NCBI GenBank assembly: GCA_013822735.1
Contig: PNKZ01000002.1
Span: 496,001-560,000, forward strand
Direction of reading: 5' to 3'
Length of the DNA: 64,000 nt
Origin: Pirellula sp.
GTDB taxonomy: Bacteria > Planctomycetota > Planctomycetia > Pirellulales > PNKZ01
Below are positions 25,586-35,147 of the stretch, piece after piece; within the stretch, counting starts at the first letter, position 1; each line of letters starts with the position of its first letter. Under the pieces are notes generated by a model. The model had not been told where the DNA came from and did no database searches. It was given only the letters and a program-made list of their open reading frames with translations. The position numbers and the translations under genes were made by a program.

Positions 25586-26125
25586 ATGTCCCGAATCGGC
25601 AAGAAACCCGCGAAGATTCCGGCCGGCGTCAAAGTCGCCGTCGACGGCAATTTCGTGCAAGTGGAAGGTCCGAAAGGCAAGCTCCGTCAAGAGCTCCGCC
25701 CCGAAGTGAAGTTGGCGATCGAAGCGGGCGACGTCACCGTCAGCCGCACCGAAGAAACGCGCCAAGGTCGGGCCATGCACGGCCTGTATCGCGCGTTGCT
25801 GGTCAACATGCTCAAGGGCGTGAGCGAAGGTTACGAGAAGAAGCTGGAAATCGTCGGCGTCGGTTACTTGGCCGCCATTGCCGGAAAAGTCCTGCAAGTG
25901 CGTGCCGGTTTCGCCAATGAAGTCCATATGCCGATTCCCGAAGGCCTGAAGGTCACCTGCCCGGATCAAAACCATATCGTGATCCAAGGGATCGACAAAC
26001 AGATGGTCGGCCAATTCGCCGCCGAAGTTCGTTCGATTCGCAAGCCGGAGCCGTACAAAGGCAAGGGCATTCGTTATGATGGCGAAGTCGTACGCCGCAA
26101 GGCCGGTAAGGCCGTCACGAAGTAA
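25586..26125 (+). CDS. rplF: 50S ribosomal protein L6
   Basis: L6 lies near the factor-binding site at the base of the stalk. It begins MSRIGKKPAKIPAGVKV. The C-terminal motif KPEPYKGKGIRYDGE VVRRKAGK is diagnostic of L6. The 179-residue length is normal (177 in E. coli). A purine-rich ribosome site (GGAGGCAAGG) lies 9-18 nt ahead of the ATG at 25586. The gap to rpsH, 157 bp, is wide for this operon. Confidence 0.98.
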   Translation: MSRIGKKPAKIPAGVKVAVDGNFVQVEGPKGKLRQELRPEVKLAIEAGDVTVSRTEETRQGRAMHGLYRALLVNMLKGVSEGYEKKLEIVGVGYLAAIAGKVLQVRAGFANEVHMPIPEGLKVTCPDQNHIVIQGIDKQMVGQFAAEVRSIRKPEPYKGKGIRYDGEVVRRKAGKAVTK

Positions 26126-26243
26126 AGTCGCAGTAAAACAGTAGTTGTAAGTCGTACATGAGCTTCGGTCGCCGCTTCTCCGAGTGCGGCCGGGCGCCGA
26201 GCAGTCGGCGAGTGTCGCAGGAAATTTTCGACGAGTAGTAGCC

Positions 26244-26606
26244 GTGAGCCAAACCAAGACGATCAATGTTCGCCGTAAGCGGCGCGGTTTCCGTGTTCGT
26301 AATCGCATTAAGCGCGATTCGACCCGTCCGCGTTTGTCCGTGTTCCGCAGCCGCGCCAACATGTCTGCCCAAATCATCGACGATGAGTCGGGCAAGACTT
26401 TGGCCTCGGCATCGACGTTGGAGAAGGCCTTCGGCGACGGTTACGGCGGCAACAAAGACGCCGCCAAGGCCATCGGCAAGTTGCTCGCCGAGCGGGCCGT
26501 TGCCGCGGGAATCAAAGAAGTCGCGTTCGATCGCGGCAACTACAAGTACCACGGCCGCGTTGCTTCGCTGGCTGAAGGTGCTCGTGAAGGCGGATTGTCG
26601 TTCTAG
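26244..26606 (+). CDS. rplR: 50S ribosomal protein L18
   Basis: L18 binds 5S rRNA. The core [20 protein letters not shown] and the end segment [21 protein letters not shown] are diagnostic. No ATG is available at the right place. The GTG at 26244 gives 120 residues (117 in E. coli) starting [15 protein letters not shown]. An upstream in-frame start at 26184 would add 20 unrelated residues. Confidence 0.93.
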   Translation: MSQTKTINVRRKRRGFRVRNRIKRDSTRPRLSVFRSRANMSAQIIDDESGKTLASASTLEKAFGDGYGGNKDAAKAIGKLLAERAVAAGIKEVAFDRGNYKYHGRVASLAEGAREGGLSF

Positions 26607-26696
26607 TTCGGGTCGGCTCGTAAGGCCGATCGGCTAGTATTTGCGGTTTTCAGTAGTTCGCAGGTTTTCGCAGTTAAATAGCAAAGTGATTCGATC

Positions 26697-27284
26697 ATGA
26701 GCCAGGGTAGCGGCGGCCGGCGTTCTTCCGGCGACAATCGCGGCGGACAAGGTGGAGACGACAAGCGTCGTCGTGGCGGCGGTGATCGCGGCCAAAATCA
26801 AGGCGGCGATCGCAATCGTTCCGACCTTATCGATAAGCTCGTCAAGATCCGTCGTTGCGCATGCGTGGTGAAGGGCGGTCGTCGCTTTAGCTTCACCGCC
26901 ATGGTCGTCGTCGGCAACGGCAAGGGCAAAGTCGGCGTCGGCTATGCCAAAGCCAACGAAGTACCGCCCGCCGTCGAGAAGGCGACCCGTGAAGGGGGCC
27001 GTACCTTGATGGACGTCAACATGACGGGCCACACGATCCCGCACTTGGTCGAAGGGCACTTCGGCGCCGCCCATGTCGTGTTGCTTCCGGCCAGCGCCGG
27101 TACCGGCGTAATTGCCGGAGCCGCCGTCCGTGCCGTTTGCGAAGCCGCCGGCATCCACAACATTCTTACGAAGAGCTTCGGCTCGACGAACCCGCACAAC
27201 TTAGTGAAGGCGACCCTCGACGCCCTGCGCCAACTTCGGTCGCGCCAAGACGTCGAACGTCTCCGTGGAGTGAGCTTGTCATGA
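26697..27284 (+). CDS. rpsE: 30S ribosomal protein S5
   Basis: S5 contributes to decoding accuracy and mRNA helicase activity. The body contains VVKGGRRFSFTAMVVVGNGK and the C-terminal domain ends with SFGSTNPHNLVKATLDAL. The protein has 195 residues against 167 in E. coli. The extra is a disordered N-terminal tail of about 40 residues rich in Gly, Arg and Asp (GGDDKRRRGGGDRGQNQGG). Its stop overlaps the rplO start by ATGA. rpmD, which normally lies between the two genes, is missing. Confidence 0.97.
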   Translation: MSQGSGGRRSSGDNRGGQGGDDKRRRGGGDRGQNQGGDRNRSDLIDKLVKIRRCACVVKGGRRFSFTAMVVVGNGKGKVGVGYAKANEVPPAVEKATREGGRTLMDVNMTGHTIPHLVEGHFGAAHVVLLPASAGTGVIAGAAVRAVCEAAGIHNILTKSFGSTNPHNLVKATLDALRQLRSRQDVERLRGVSLS

Positions 27285-27802
27285 ATTTGCACGACGTCAA
27301 CGAAGGCATCAAGAAGCACAAGAAGCTGACGCGCGTCGGCCGCGGCTCGGGCTCGGGGCACGGCAAGACCTCGGGGCGTGGCCATAAGGGTCAAGGCCAG
27401 CTCGCCGGTTGGACGCTGCATCCGGCGTTTGAAGGCGGTCAGATGCCCCTTTATCGCCGTATTCCGAAGCGCGGCTTCAACAACCGCTGGGCGAAGTTCG
27501 TGCGCACGGTTAACGTCGGCGAATTGAACGAAACGTTCGACGCCGGTGCCGACATCACCCCGGAAACGCTGCAAGGCGCCATCAAGGGTCGCTACGACAT
27601 CCTGAAGATTCTCGGCGACGGCGACGTTACCAAGAAGCTCAAGGTCTCGGCTCACCAATTCAGCAAGTCGGCGGAAGAGAAAATCAAGGCCGCCGGCGGC
27701 GAAGTCGTGATCATCGCCGGTCCGGCTCCCGTGAAGAAGGGCGAGAAGCGGGCCAAGAAGAAGTCGGCTCCCGTCGCCAAGGCCAAGACGTCCGGCAAGT
27801 AA
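27281..27802 (+). CDS. rplO: 50S ribosomal protein L15
   Basis: L15 is a late-assembly 50S protein. It shows the Gly/Lys/Arg-rich N-terminal part RVGRGSGSGHGKTSGRGHKG and the downstream GGQMPLYRRIPKRGFNN. The 173 residues exceed E. coli L15 (144) because of a Lys/Ala-rich tail. The ATG at 27281 overlaps the rpsE TGA, so translation is probably coupled. Confidence 0.97.
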   Translation: MNLHDVNEGIKKHKKLTRVGRGSGSGHGKTSGRGHKGQGQLAGWTLHPAFEGGQMPLYRRIPKRGFNNRWAKFVRTVNVGELNETFDAGADITPETLQGAIKGRYDILKILGDGDVTKKLKVSAHQFSKSAEEKIKAAGGEVVIIAGPAPVKKGEKRAKKKSAPVAKAKTSGK

Positions 27803-27900
27803 CGGCCGCCGTCTCCGCGGCCCTCGCCCGATCGTTTTGCGGTCGCGCGAGGGGGAAAGTTCGCCTTGTCGGGGCGTTCGAGTAGGGCGATACTAGCGAC

Positions 27901-27934
27901 GCGGCGTCTCGTACGAGGCGTCGCGGTTTCGTTT
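27901..27934 (+). terminator. Possible weak intrinsic terminator between rplO and secY
   Basis: GCGGCGTCTC at 27901-27910 can pair with the complementary half ending at 27924 (two G-U pairs), followed by GGTTTCGTTT. A second GC hairpin, CCCTCGC/GCGAGGG at 27821-27853, lies upstream. The tail is only partly T-rich, so read-through into secY is likely. It may set the dosage between ribosomal proteins and SecY, which is inference. Confidence 0.35.
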
Positions 27935-28078
27935 AGTCGGATATCTAACGCAGGTCGGCAGACGTTTGGTAGGTTGCTCCGCTCGCTCGCTTAGTTATTC
28001 GCTCCTCGCCTCGCTTGTCGTTGAACTCGCTTCGCTCGTCGCACCCCTTCAAGCCCTCCAAGACGGATCGCATTCGCC

Positions 28079-29431
28079 ATGTGGGAAAAGCTTCGCGTCG
28101 TCTTCACCATTCCGGAACTGCGTCAGAAAATCTTTCTGACGTTGGGCCTGCTCGCCGTTTATCGCATCGGCTTCTGGATCCCGCTGCCGATCTTCGATAC
28201 GACGAAGATGGCCAACATTCTCAACTCGACGGCTAACGAAGGGTTGCAGAAGGTTCTGACGCAAGTCGCTATGTTCAGCGGCTCGCAAATCAGCCAAGCG
28301 ACGATCTTCGGCCTCGGCATCATGCCGTATATCTCGGCGTCGATTATCTTCCAATTGCTCGCCAGCGTCTGGAAGCCGCTCGAAGAGTTGCAGAAGGAAG
28401 GGGAATCGGGCCGGAAGAAAATTAACGAGTACACGCGCTACGCGACGGTCGTGCTCTGCTTGTTCCAAAGCTGGTTCTACGTCCGCTATCTCGTCGGCGA
28501 TCCGACGCAAGAAAACGGCTCGTACGTTTTAAAATCGATGCTCGTCGACGGGCACCTGCCGTTTAGTTGGTACATGATCACCGTGCTCACCATGACGTGC
28601 GGCACCATCTTCCTGATGTGGCTTGGCGAGCAAATCGACGAGTACGGCATCGGCAACGGCATCAGCCTGCTGATCATGGCGAACATTCTGGCTCGTATGC
28701 CCGAAGCGTTGCGTAAGTTGCTCGGCCCGCTCTTTAGCGGCACCGTCGCCTTGGACGACGCCAACCAACTGATTCTCCTCACCGGCTTGTTCGTCGTCGT
28801 CGTGTTCGGCGTCGTCTTTATCTTCAAAGGCCAACGCCGCATTCCGATGCAAAGCGCCAAGCACGTGCGCGGCCGCCGCGTTTACGGCGGCAATCGTCAG
28901 TACTTGCCGCTGAAGGTGAATCAAGCGGGCGTGATGCCGATCATCTTCGCGAGCAGCTTGCTGCTGTTCCCCGCATTGTTCTTCGGTTGGCTGGCCAAGA
29001 CGTTTGAAAACTCCCGCTTGCAAAGCATTAGCGATGCCCTGTCGCAGAACGACGCGTTCACGCACAATTTGCTGTTCGTGCTCTTGATCTACTTCTTCTG
29101 CTATTTCTGGACGGCCGTTACCTTCAACCCGAAGGACATGGCCGAAAACTTGAAGAGTTGGGGATCGTTCATTCCGGGCTATCGTCCGGGACGTCGCACG
29201 GCGGACTACCTCGAAAAAGTGATGACGCGCATTACATACGTGGGCGCCGCGTTCTTGGCCGTCGTCGCCGTGGCGCCGACCATCGTGGCGTCTTTCGCGC
29301 ATATCGATGCGACCTTGGCCAGCTTCTACGGCGGTACGAGCTTGCTCATCGCCGTGAGCGTGGCGGTCGACTTGGTACAGAAGATCGATAGCCACCTCGT
29401 GATGCGAAACTATAAGGGCCTGACGGAATAG
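28079..29431 (+). CDS. secY: Preprotein translocase subunit SecY
   Basis: SecY is the channel of the Sec translocon. The 450 residues contain about ten membrane helices. The plug/TM2 region appears as IFGLGIMPYISASIIFQLL, and the cytoplasmic loop GEQIDEYGIGNGISLLI is diagnostic. The conserved SecA/ribosome-binding loops carry KGQRRIPMQSAK and GSFIPGYRPGRRTADYL. E. coli SecY has 443 residues. adk, often next to secY, is absent, and map follows directly after 62 bp. Confidence 0.98.
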   Translation: MWEKLRVVFTIPELRQKIFLTLGLLAVYRIGFWIPLPIFDTTKMANILNSTANEGLQKVLTQVAMFSGSQISQATIFGLGIMPYISASIIFQLLASVWKPLEELQKEGESGRKKINEYTRYATVVLCLFQSWFYVRYLVGDPTQENGSYVLKSMLVDGHLPFSWYMITVLTMTCGTIFLMWLGEQIDEYGIGNGISLLIMANILARMPEALRKLLGPLFSGTVALDDANQLILLTGLFVVVVFGVVFIFKGQRRIPMQSAKHVRGRRVYGGNRQYLPLKVNQAGVMPIIFASSLLLFPALFFGWLAKTFENSRLQSISDALSQNDAFTHNLLFVLLIYFFCYFWTAVTFNPKDMAENLKSWGSFIPGYRPGRRTADYLEKVMTRITYVGAAFLAVVAVAPTIVASFAHIDATLASFYGGTSLLIAVSVAVDLVQKIDSHLVMRNYKGLTE

Positions 29432-29493
29432 TATCGAGTCGGGCCGTGGCGGAAGATTTTCGGTTGGATGTAAGAAAGTAGCGAGACGCAGAC

Positions 29494-30309
29494 GTGTTGA
29501 CTCTTCGATCTCCCCGCGAAATCGGCCTGATGAGACAGGCCGGGCTTTGCGTGTGGGGAGCCAATCAGGTGGCCGCCGCGCTTATCAAGCCTGGCGTCAC
29601 CACGGGAGAGATCGATGCGGCGGTGGAAAAGTTCTTTGACGAGCAGGGTGCGATCTCGCTCTTCAAAGGGTATCCGGGAAAGGTTCCGTTTCCTGCCGTC
29701 ACTTGCATCTCGGTGAATGAAGAAGTGGTGCATGGGCTGCCTGGTCCGCGGAAGCTGAAGGAAGGGGACATCATCACCGTCGACACCGGCTGCAAGGTGA
29801 ACGGTTGGTGCGCCGACTCCGCTTTCACGTATCCGGTCGGAAAGATCAGCGCGGAAGCGCGGAAGTTGCTCGAGGTGACGCAGGGGACGTTGGATTTGGC
29901 GATCGAACTCATGGCGGTGAAGAGCCGCTGGAGCGAAGTCGCGTTGGAAATGGAGCGCTACGTGCGCGACGCCGGGTTCTACGTCGTCGAGTCGTTCGTG
30001 GGGCACGGCATCGGCCGCGAGCTTCACGAAGATCCGCAGGTGCCGAATTTCGTCAGCTCGCAGCTTAAGCGCGGCGGCGATTTCGATCTGCGGCCGGGGC
30101 TCGTGATTGCGGTTGAACCGATGGTGAACGTGGGTACGAAGCGGGTGAAGGCGCTTGCCGATCATTGGACGCAAGTCACTTACGACGGGAAGCCGAGCGC
30201 ACACTTCGAACACACGATTGCCATGACGAAAGACGGCCCGTTCCTGCTGACGGCCGGACCCGATCATGTGGGGCCGACTCCGAAAGGCGAAGGGGCGGCG
30301 AAGGCTTGA
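29494..30309 (+). CDS. map: Methionine aminopeptidase, type I
   Basis: This enzyme removes N-terminal methionine from nascent proteins using a dinuclear metal site. The metal and substrate residues are visible: His80 in EEVVHGLPG, Asp97 in [16 protein letters not shown] with Asp108, the [12 protein letters not shown] histidine, and a glutamate in [10 protein letters not shown] (written IAVEPM here). The 271 residues fit the short type I form (264 in E. coli). The start is GTG at 29494. infA does not follow, but rpmJ does. Confidence 0.97.
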   Translation: MLTLRSPREIGLMRQAGLCVWGANQVAAALIKPGVTTGEIDAAVEKFFDEQGAISLFKGYPGKVPFPAVTCISVNEEVVHGLPGPRKLKEGDIITVDTGCKVNGWCADSAFTYPVGKISAEARKLLEVTQGTLDLAIELMAVKSRWSEVALEMERYVRDAGFYVVESFVGHGIGRELHEDPQVPNFVSSQLKRGGDFDLRPGLVIAVEPMVNVGTKRVKALADHWTQVTYDGKPSAHFEHTIAMTKDGPFLLTAGPDHVGPTPKGEGAAKA

Positions 30310-30547
30310 GTTCGTAGCGGGAGGGCAGGGGGCGGATACGGGAAGTTTTAGCCTTCGGTAGTTTGGGAAAGGTCGGCAGGCATTGCCGGCAGTTTGTCGC
30401 CCGTGAGGGCCGTTCTCGCAGGGTCGGCATTGGCCGCGGCGTCAACGGTGTGAGGAAAAACTTGGCGATCCGGCCCCTTGTGGGGAGCGGTGGTTTCGCC
30501 ATATACTGTTGTGCTTTGAATCAGTCGGAAGACGAAAAGAGAGCGTC

Positions 30548-30661
30548 ATGAAAGTTCGTGCCAGCGTGAAGCGCATTTGCGATAAGTGCAAGCTTGTCAA
30601 ACGCCGCGGCGTGTTGTTCGTGGTTTGCGAAAATCCGCGTCATAAACAGCGTCAGGGTTAG
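30548..30661 (+). CDS. rpmJ: 50S ribosomal protein L36
   Basis: L36 is the smallest 50S protein. Thirty-seven residues start [15 protein letters not shown] and end NPRHKQRQG. The zinc ligands Cys11, Cys14, Cys27 and His32 are all present, so this is the zinc-binding form. The spacer from map (238 bp) carries no infA. rpsM follows after 89 bp. Confidence 0.97.
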   Translation: MKVRASVKRICDKCKLVKRRGVLFVVCENPRHKQRQG

Positions 30662-30750
30662 TCTTTAAGCTCTAGCCTTCAAATTTATTGTGCCGTTGCA
30701 TCGAGGCGAGCTGACAAAAGTTCGCCGGTGCGCTTTGGGAGTAGTTTGAT

Positions 30751-31134
30751 ATGCCTCGTTTGCTCGGTGTGGACATTCCGAACGACAAGCCGACCTGGAT
30801 CTCGCTCACGTACATTTACGGTGTCGGGAATAAGGTCTCGCTCGAGTTGTGCCGCAAGGCGGGCGTCAACCCGCAAGCGCATGCTCGTGAATTGCACGAA
30901 GACGAGCTCGCGCGGATTTCCGCTCTGCTCGACAAGGACTACGTCTGCGAAGGCCAGCTGCGCCGCCAGATCTCGCAGAACGTCGCCCGTTTGAAAGACA
31001 TCGCCTGCTACCGCGGCATTCGGCATCGCCGCGGCTTGCCGGTTCGCGGTCAACGCACACGTACGAACGCTCGCACGCGAAAGGGTCCGAAGAAGACCGT
31101 CGCGGGCAAGAAGGGCGTCAAGGATATGAAGTAA
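30751..31134 (+). CDS. rpsM: 30S ribosomal protein S13
   Basis: S13 contacts P-site tRNA and bridges to 50S. It begins MPRLLGVDIPNDKPTWISL. The C-terminal RHRRGLPVRGQRTRTNARTRKG tail, which reaches the tRNA, is complete (written here in two overlapping motifs RGLPVRGQRT and NARTRKGPKKT). The 127 residues exceed E. coli S13 (118) by a Lys-rich end. It starts the rpsM-rpsK-rpsD-rpoA-rplQ alpha operon. Confidence 0.97.
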   Translation: MPRLLGVDIPNDKPTWISLTYIYGVGNKVSLELCRKAGVNPQAHARELHEDELARISALLDKDYVCEGQLRRQISQNVARLKDIACYRGIRHRRGLPVRGQRTRTNARTRKGPKKTVAGKKGVKDMK

Positions 31135-31246
31135 CGCGACGAGCACCGCAGCATCGCTGTGGTGCGGTCGCGTGCCGGCGGAGCGATGAGTCGTTTCGCG
31201 GCATAAGTTTCAATGCAATGCAACGTCAGTTATTAAGGGTCGGGAT

Positions 31247-31666
<420 letters not shown>

Positions 31667-31806
31667 TCGCTGCGTCTCGTCGGTTGTCGACGGTCCCGCG
31701 GCCTGCCAAGATCGCGTCGAATCGTCGCCGCGATGTTTGCGACGTCCGTTAGTTCGCATCCGTTTGACTCACCTACAATCGTCTTAGCTCAGATCATCGA
31801 AATACC

Positions 31807-32430
31807 ATGGCTCGTACGACTGGATCCGTTTGCCGTCTCTGCCGCCGCGAAGGCCTTAAGCTGTTTTTGAAGGGCTCGCGTTGCGATACGCCGAAGTGCG
31901 CCATTGAGCGCCGTGATGCGGTGCCGGGCATGCATATGCGCCGCGGCAAGCTCACCGACTACGGCATTCACTTGCGTGAAAAGCAGAAGGTCAAGCATTA
32001 CTACGGCGTGCTCGAGCGCCAATTTCGCACCTATTACTCGGAAGCCGCGCGTTCGAGCGGCAACACCGGCGACTCGCTGATGACGTTGCTGGAGCGCCGC
32101 CTCGACAACGTCGTGCATCGCCTCGGCTTCGGCGCCAGCCGCTCGCAAGCGCGTCAGCTGGTTTGCCACGGGCACATCACCGTCAACGGCCGTCGGCTTG
32201 ATATCCCGAGCTACTTGGTCAAGGTCGGCGACGTGATCCGCGTCAAGAATCGCAAGAAGAGCCTGCAGGCCGTGCAATCGATCTTGGTCGAAAACACGCG
32301 TCAGATTCCCGACTTCCTCTCGCTGCTGCAAGGTCCGATCCCCGAAGGTCGCGTCGCTCGGTTGCCGGAACAATTCGATGTTTCGATTCCGGTGCAGACG
32401 CAGTTGATCGTCGAATTGTGCTCGAAGTAG
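31807..32430 (+). CDS. rpsD: 30S ribosomal protein S4, zinc-binding form
   Basis: S4 nucleates 30S assembly and affects decoding accuracy. The N-terminal zinc site has Cys9, Cys12, Cys26 and Cys31. The S4 RNA-binding domain is visible as RLDNVVHRLGFGASRSQARQ followed by VCHGHITVNGRRLDIPSY. The 207 residues match the family (206). rpoA follows, as in most alpha operons. Confidence 0.98.
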   Translation: MARTTGSVCRLCRREGLKLFLKGSRCDTPKCAIERRDAVPGMHMRRGKLTDYGIHLREKQKVKHYYGVLERQFRTYYSEAARSSGNTGDSLMTLLERRLDNVVHRLGFGASRSQARQLVCHGHITVNGRRLDIPSYLVKVGDVIRVKNRKKSLQAVQSILVENTRQIPDFLSLLQGPIPEGRVARLPEQFDVSIPVQTQLIVELCSK

Positions 32431-32617
32431 TCGCGAGCAGTTTAGTCGTGGACTGCATATCCGTGGTTTGCCTATTCGCGGTTTAGGAAGAGTTCGGCGG
32501 CACGTTTGATGGGAAGTCGCCGAGGGTTGCGTCCGGTAGTTGTTTGCTGTTGTCCGTGTTTGCTTTTGCCTGTGTTCGCTGTTGCATTGTGCCGAAATTG
32601 TTTGCGGGGGAAAAACT

Positions 32618-33607
32618 ATGCGTATTCGTTGGCGCGGCTTTGAATTACCGAGCACGGTCACGTGCGAACGAGAAAGCTTGACGTCGACCTACGGCAAGTT
32701 CGTCGCCGAGCCGTTTGAGCGCGGCTTCGGCGTGACCGTCGGCAACGCGCTGCGGCGCGTGCTGTTGTCGAGCCTCGAAGGAAGCTCCATCAAGCACGTC
32801 AAGATTCAAGGCGCTCAGCATGAGTTCACCACGATTCCGGGCGTCGTCGAAGACGTCACCGACGTGATCTTGAACATCAAGTCGATCGTCGTGAAGAACT
32901 TCAGCGAGAACGAGAAGGTCATCCGGATCGAGAAGAATACGAAGGGGCCGGTAACCGGCGCCGACGTCATCACCGACGGCACCGTCGAAGTGATCAACAA
33001 GAACCTGCACATCTGCACGCTCACCGCGGATGTGCCGTTTCACGTCGAAATGGTCGTCGACAACGGTCGCGGCTACGTGCCCGCCACGGAGCACAGCCCG
33101 AACGTCGAAATCGGCATCATCCCGGTCGACGCCGTTTACAGCCCGGTCGTTCGCGTGCGTTACGAAATCGAAGAAACGCGCGTCGGACAAAAGACGAACT
33201 ACGATAAGCTCACGCTTGAGATTTGGACCAACGGTTCGATCGGCCCGGAAATGGCGCTGACGGAAGCCGCCAAGATCATGCGTAAGCATCTCAACCCGTT
33301 CGTGCAATACAGCGAATTGGGCGCTCAAGTGTTCGCCGAAAGTCGCTCGGGCGCTCCGGTCATGACCGACGCGGCCGGCGAAGCGAAGCTGGGCATGAGC
33401 CTCGCGGAACTTAATCTCTCCGTGCGGGCGATGAATTGTTTGGAGTCGGAAAATATTCACACGGTTCGCGACCTCGTGCAGAAGTCGCAAGATCAGCTCT
33501 TGGAAGTGCGTAACTTCGGCGATACCACGCTGAAGGAAGTCACCGAAAAGCTGACTTCGATGGGGTTGCGGCTCAACATGCGCGTCCCGGTCGGCGGTGG
33601 TTTCTAG
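32618..33607 (+). CDS. rpoA: DNA-directed RNA polymerase subunit alpha
   Basis: Alpha dimers start polymerase assembly and contact upstream promoter DNA. The ATG at 32618 has GCGGGGG upstream and gives 329 residues, the same as E. coli. The N-terminal domain contains [19 protein letters not shown]. The C-terminal domain has [20 protein letters not shown] and [15 protein letters not shown]. An earlier in-frame start at 32540 would add 26 unrelated residues. Confidence 0.98.
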   Translation: MRIRWRGFELPSTVTCERESLTSTYGKFVAEPFERGFGVTVGNALRRVLLSSLEGSSIKHVKIQGAQHEFTTIPGVVEDVTDVILNIKSIVVKNFSENEKVIRIEKNTKGPVTGADVITDGTVEVINKNLHICTLTADVPFHVEMVVDNGRGYVPATEHSPNVEIGIIPVDAVYSPVVRVRYEIEETRVGQKTNYDKLTLEIWTNGSIGPEMALTEAAKIMRKHLNPFVQYSELGAQVFAESRSGAPVMTDAAGEAKLGMSLAELNLSVRAMNCLESENIHTVRDLVQKSQDQLLEVRNFGDTTLKEVTEKLTSMGLRLNMRVPVGGGF

Positions 33608-33652
33608 TCGATCGCGTGTTCACGCGTTGTCATTTGTTTAAGAAGTGCTGTT

Positions 33653-34246
33653 ATGCGTCATCGTAGAAAAGGTCGTGTTTTAGGCCGTAGCCCGAGCCAC
33701 CAGCGAGCGCTGTTGCGCAACCTGGCCAGTGCGCTGTTCCTCACGGAACAGGATTCCGAAGATTACCTCGACCCGGCGCAAGCGCCGAAGGTTAAGGGTC
33801 GGATCATCACGACGCTGGAAAAGGCGAAGGAAGTTCGTCCGCTCGTCGAACGCTGCATCACGCTCGCCCGTCGCTCCAACGAGCAACGTCGCGCCGCCGA
33901 GCAGTTCGGCACCAAGGCCGCTCGCAATAGCGAAGAGTGGAAGGCCTGGCGGAAGAGCGATCGCTATAAGGATTGGGTCAAGGGGGTCGCTCCTTCGGTC
34001 GTGCTTCGTCGTCGCCTCAACGTGATGTTGGGCGACAAGAAGGCGGTGGCGGTGCTGATCGACTCGGTCGCCTCGCGTTTCGACGGCCGTCCGGGCGGTT
34101 ACACGCGGATCATGCGTTTGGCCAAGCCTCGCCTCGGCGATGCCGGCACGCGGGCCGTGTTGGAATTCGTCGGTGTTCGCGATCGTACGGAAAAGGCGGC
34201 CGCGGCTCCTTCGTTCGAAGGCGGCGACGACGCAGCGAAGAAGTAG
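33653..34246 (+). CDS. rplQ: 50S ribosomal protein L17 with insertions
   Basis: L17 surrounds the exit tunnel. The N-terminus MRHRRKGRVLGRSPSHQRAL and the later SRFDGRPGGYTRIMRLAKPR identify it. At 197 residues it is far longer than E. coli L17 (127). Two stretches have no counterpart in that protein: about residues 31-50 (TEQDSEDYLDPAQAPKVKG) and about 77-117 (Trp- and Lys-rich). A short charged tail ends the protein. It is the last gene before the terminator at 34306-34337. Confidence 0.95.
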   Translation: MRHRRKGRVLGRSPSHQRALLRNLASALFLTEQDSEDYLDPAQAPKVKGRIITTLEKAKEVRPLVERCITLARRSNEQRRAAEQFGTKAARNSEEWKAWRKSDRYKDWVKGVAPSVVLRRRLNVMLGDKKAVAVLIDSVASRFDGRPGGYTRIMRLAKPRLGDAGTRAVLEFVGVRDRTEKAAAAPSFEGGDDAAKK

Positions 34247-34305
34247 TACATACGCCGGCTCGCAGCGAGCTAAAGCTTCGCGGCGCCGGATATTGGTCAA
34301 ATGAG

Positions 34306-34337
34306 AAGGGCGGACGTTTACGACGTCCGCCCTTTTT
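34306..34337 (+). terminator. Intrinsic terminator of the ribosomal supercluster
   Basis: GGGCGGACGT at 34308-34317 pairs perfectly with ACGTCCGCCC at 34323-34332 across a 5-nt loop. Five T residues (34333-34337) follow and the stem is extended by two A-T pairs. It lies 60 bp after rplQ and is the first complete hairpin-plus-U-tract structure in the cluster. Confidence 0.93.
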
Positions 34338-34403
34338 CGTATCTTCGCAGCAGGGAGTGTGGCGAGGAGTTTGCGCGGCGACCAAGGCAAGGATGCGTGC
34401 GGC

Positions 34404-35072
34404 ATGTCTCAACGACGTCCGACATTCGGTTCGCAGGCTCCGCGGAGTGCGCCGGCCGCGGGCATCAATCTCACCGATCGCGTGCACGCGCTCTGCGCGC
34501 ATTTGAGCGAAACGCAGGCGGACTTTCGGCATATCGACATGGCGCGCACCGCCGTGCGCGTCTGCCAAACGCGTCGCCGCGGTCCTTACGGCGTGCAGGC
34601 CACGATGACGCCGTTGCGGTTTCCGGGGGGCCTGACGACGACGCTACGCCGCGGCCGTAAATGGGCCATTTGCCCGATGCCGCGCGACGAGCACGGGCGC
34701 GACTATTTGTATCTCTTCAGCTTGTACGTGCCGCGGTTCTTAGACCTGAGTCATGCCGAGAAGGTCGCCGTGGTGTTCCACGAGCTTTGGCACATGTCGC
34801 CGGAATTCGACGGCGACCTGCGTCGATTTCCCGGCCGCTACCATGCACATGGCGCCAGCTGCGAGAAGTTCCATCTCGATATGCGGCGGAAGGCCTCGCA
34901 GTGGCTCGCGAGCGGTCCGGATCCGTCGCTCCACGATTTCTTGAACGGCGATTTCGACGAACTGCGGGCCCGTTTTGGTCGTGTTTACGGACGCCGTATC
35001 GCGACGCCCCGGCTGCGTCGACTCGATAGCTTGGGCCGGAGCGGTCTCGGCGATGCGGCGTGCGACGTCTAG
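34404..35072 (+). CDS. Putative zinc metallopeptidase with HELWH motif
   Basis: The 222-residue protein carries HELWH at residues 126-130, a perfect HExxH zinc-metalloprotease motif. It is followed by MSPEFDGDLRRFPGRYHAHG and EKFHLDM, where further histidines could complete the metal site. This block resembles a small family annotated as putative phage metallopeptidases, as I recall it; the substrate is unknown. There is no signal peptide or membrane segment, so it should be cytoplasmic. The ATG at 34404 has GGA 10 nt upstream; an in-frame start at 34359 is possible. It lies just behind the rplQ terminator. Confidence 0.7.
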   Translation: MSQRRPTFGSQAPRSAPAAGINLTDRVHALCAHLSETQADFRHIDMARTAVRVCQTRRRGPYGVQATMTPLRFPGGLTTTLRRGRKWAICPMPRDEHGRDYLYLFSLYVPRFLDLSHAEKVAVVFHELWHMSPEFDGDLRRFPGRYHAHGASCEKFHLDMRRKASQWLASGPDPSLHDFLNGDFDELRARFGRVYGRRIATPRLRRLDSLGRSGLGDAACDV

Positions 35073-35147
35073 CGTCGGCCGTGCCAGGTGCCCGCGCTGC
35101 CGGCACTGCATTGAGAGGTAGAACGCGACCGTCGATCAATCGGCGGT

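Noticed and set aside
30363-30551. Possible infA between map and rpmJ
   Set aside because: The only frame here does not resemble IF-1 and lacks the S1-like fold motifs.
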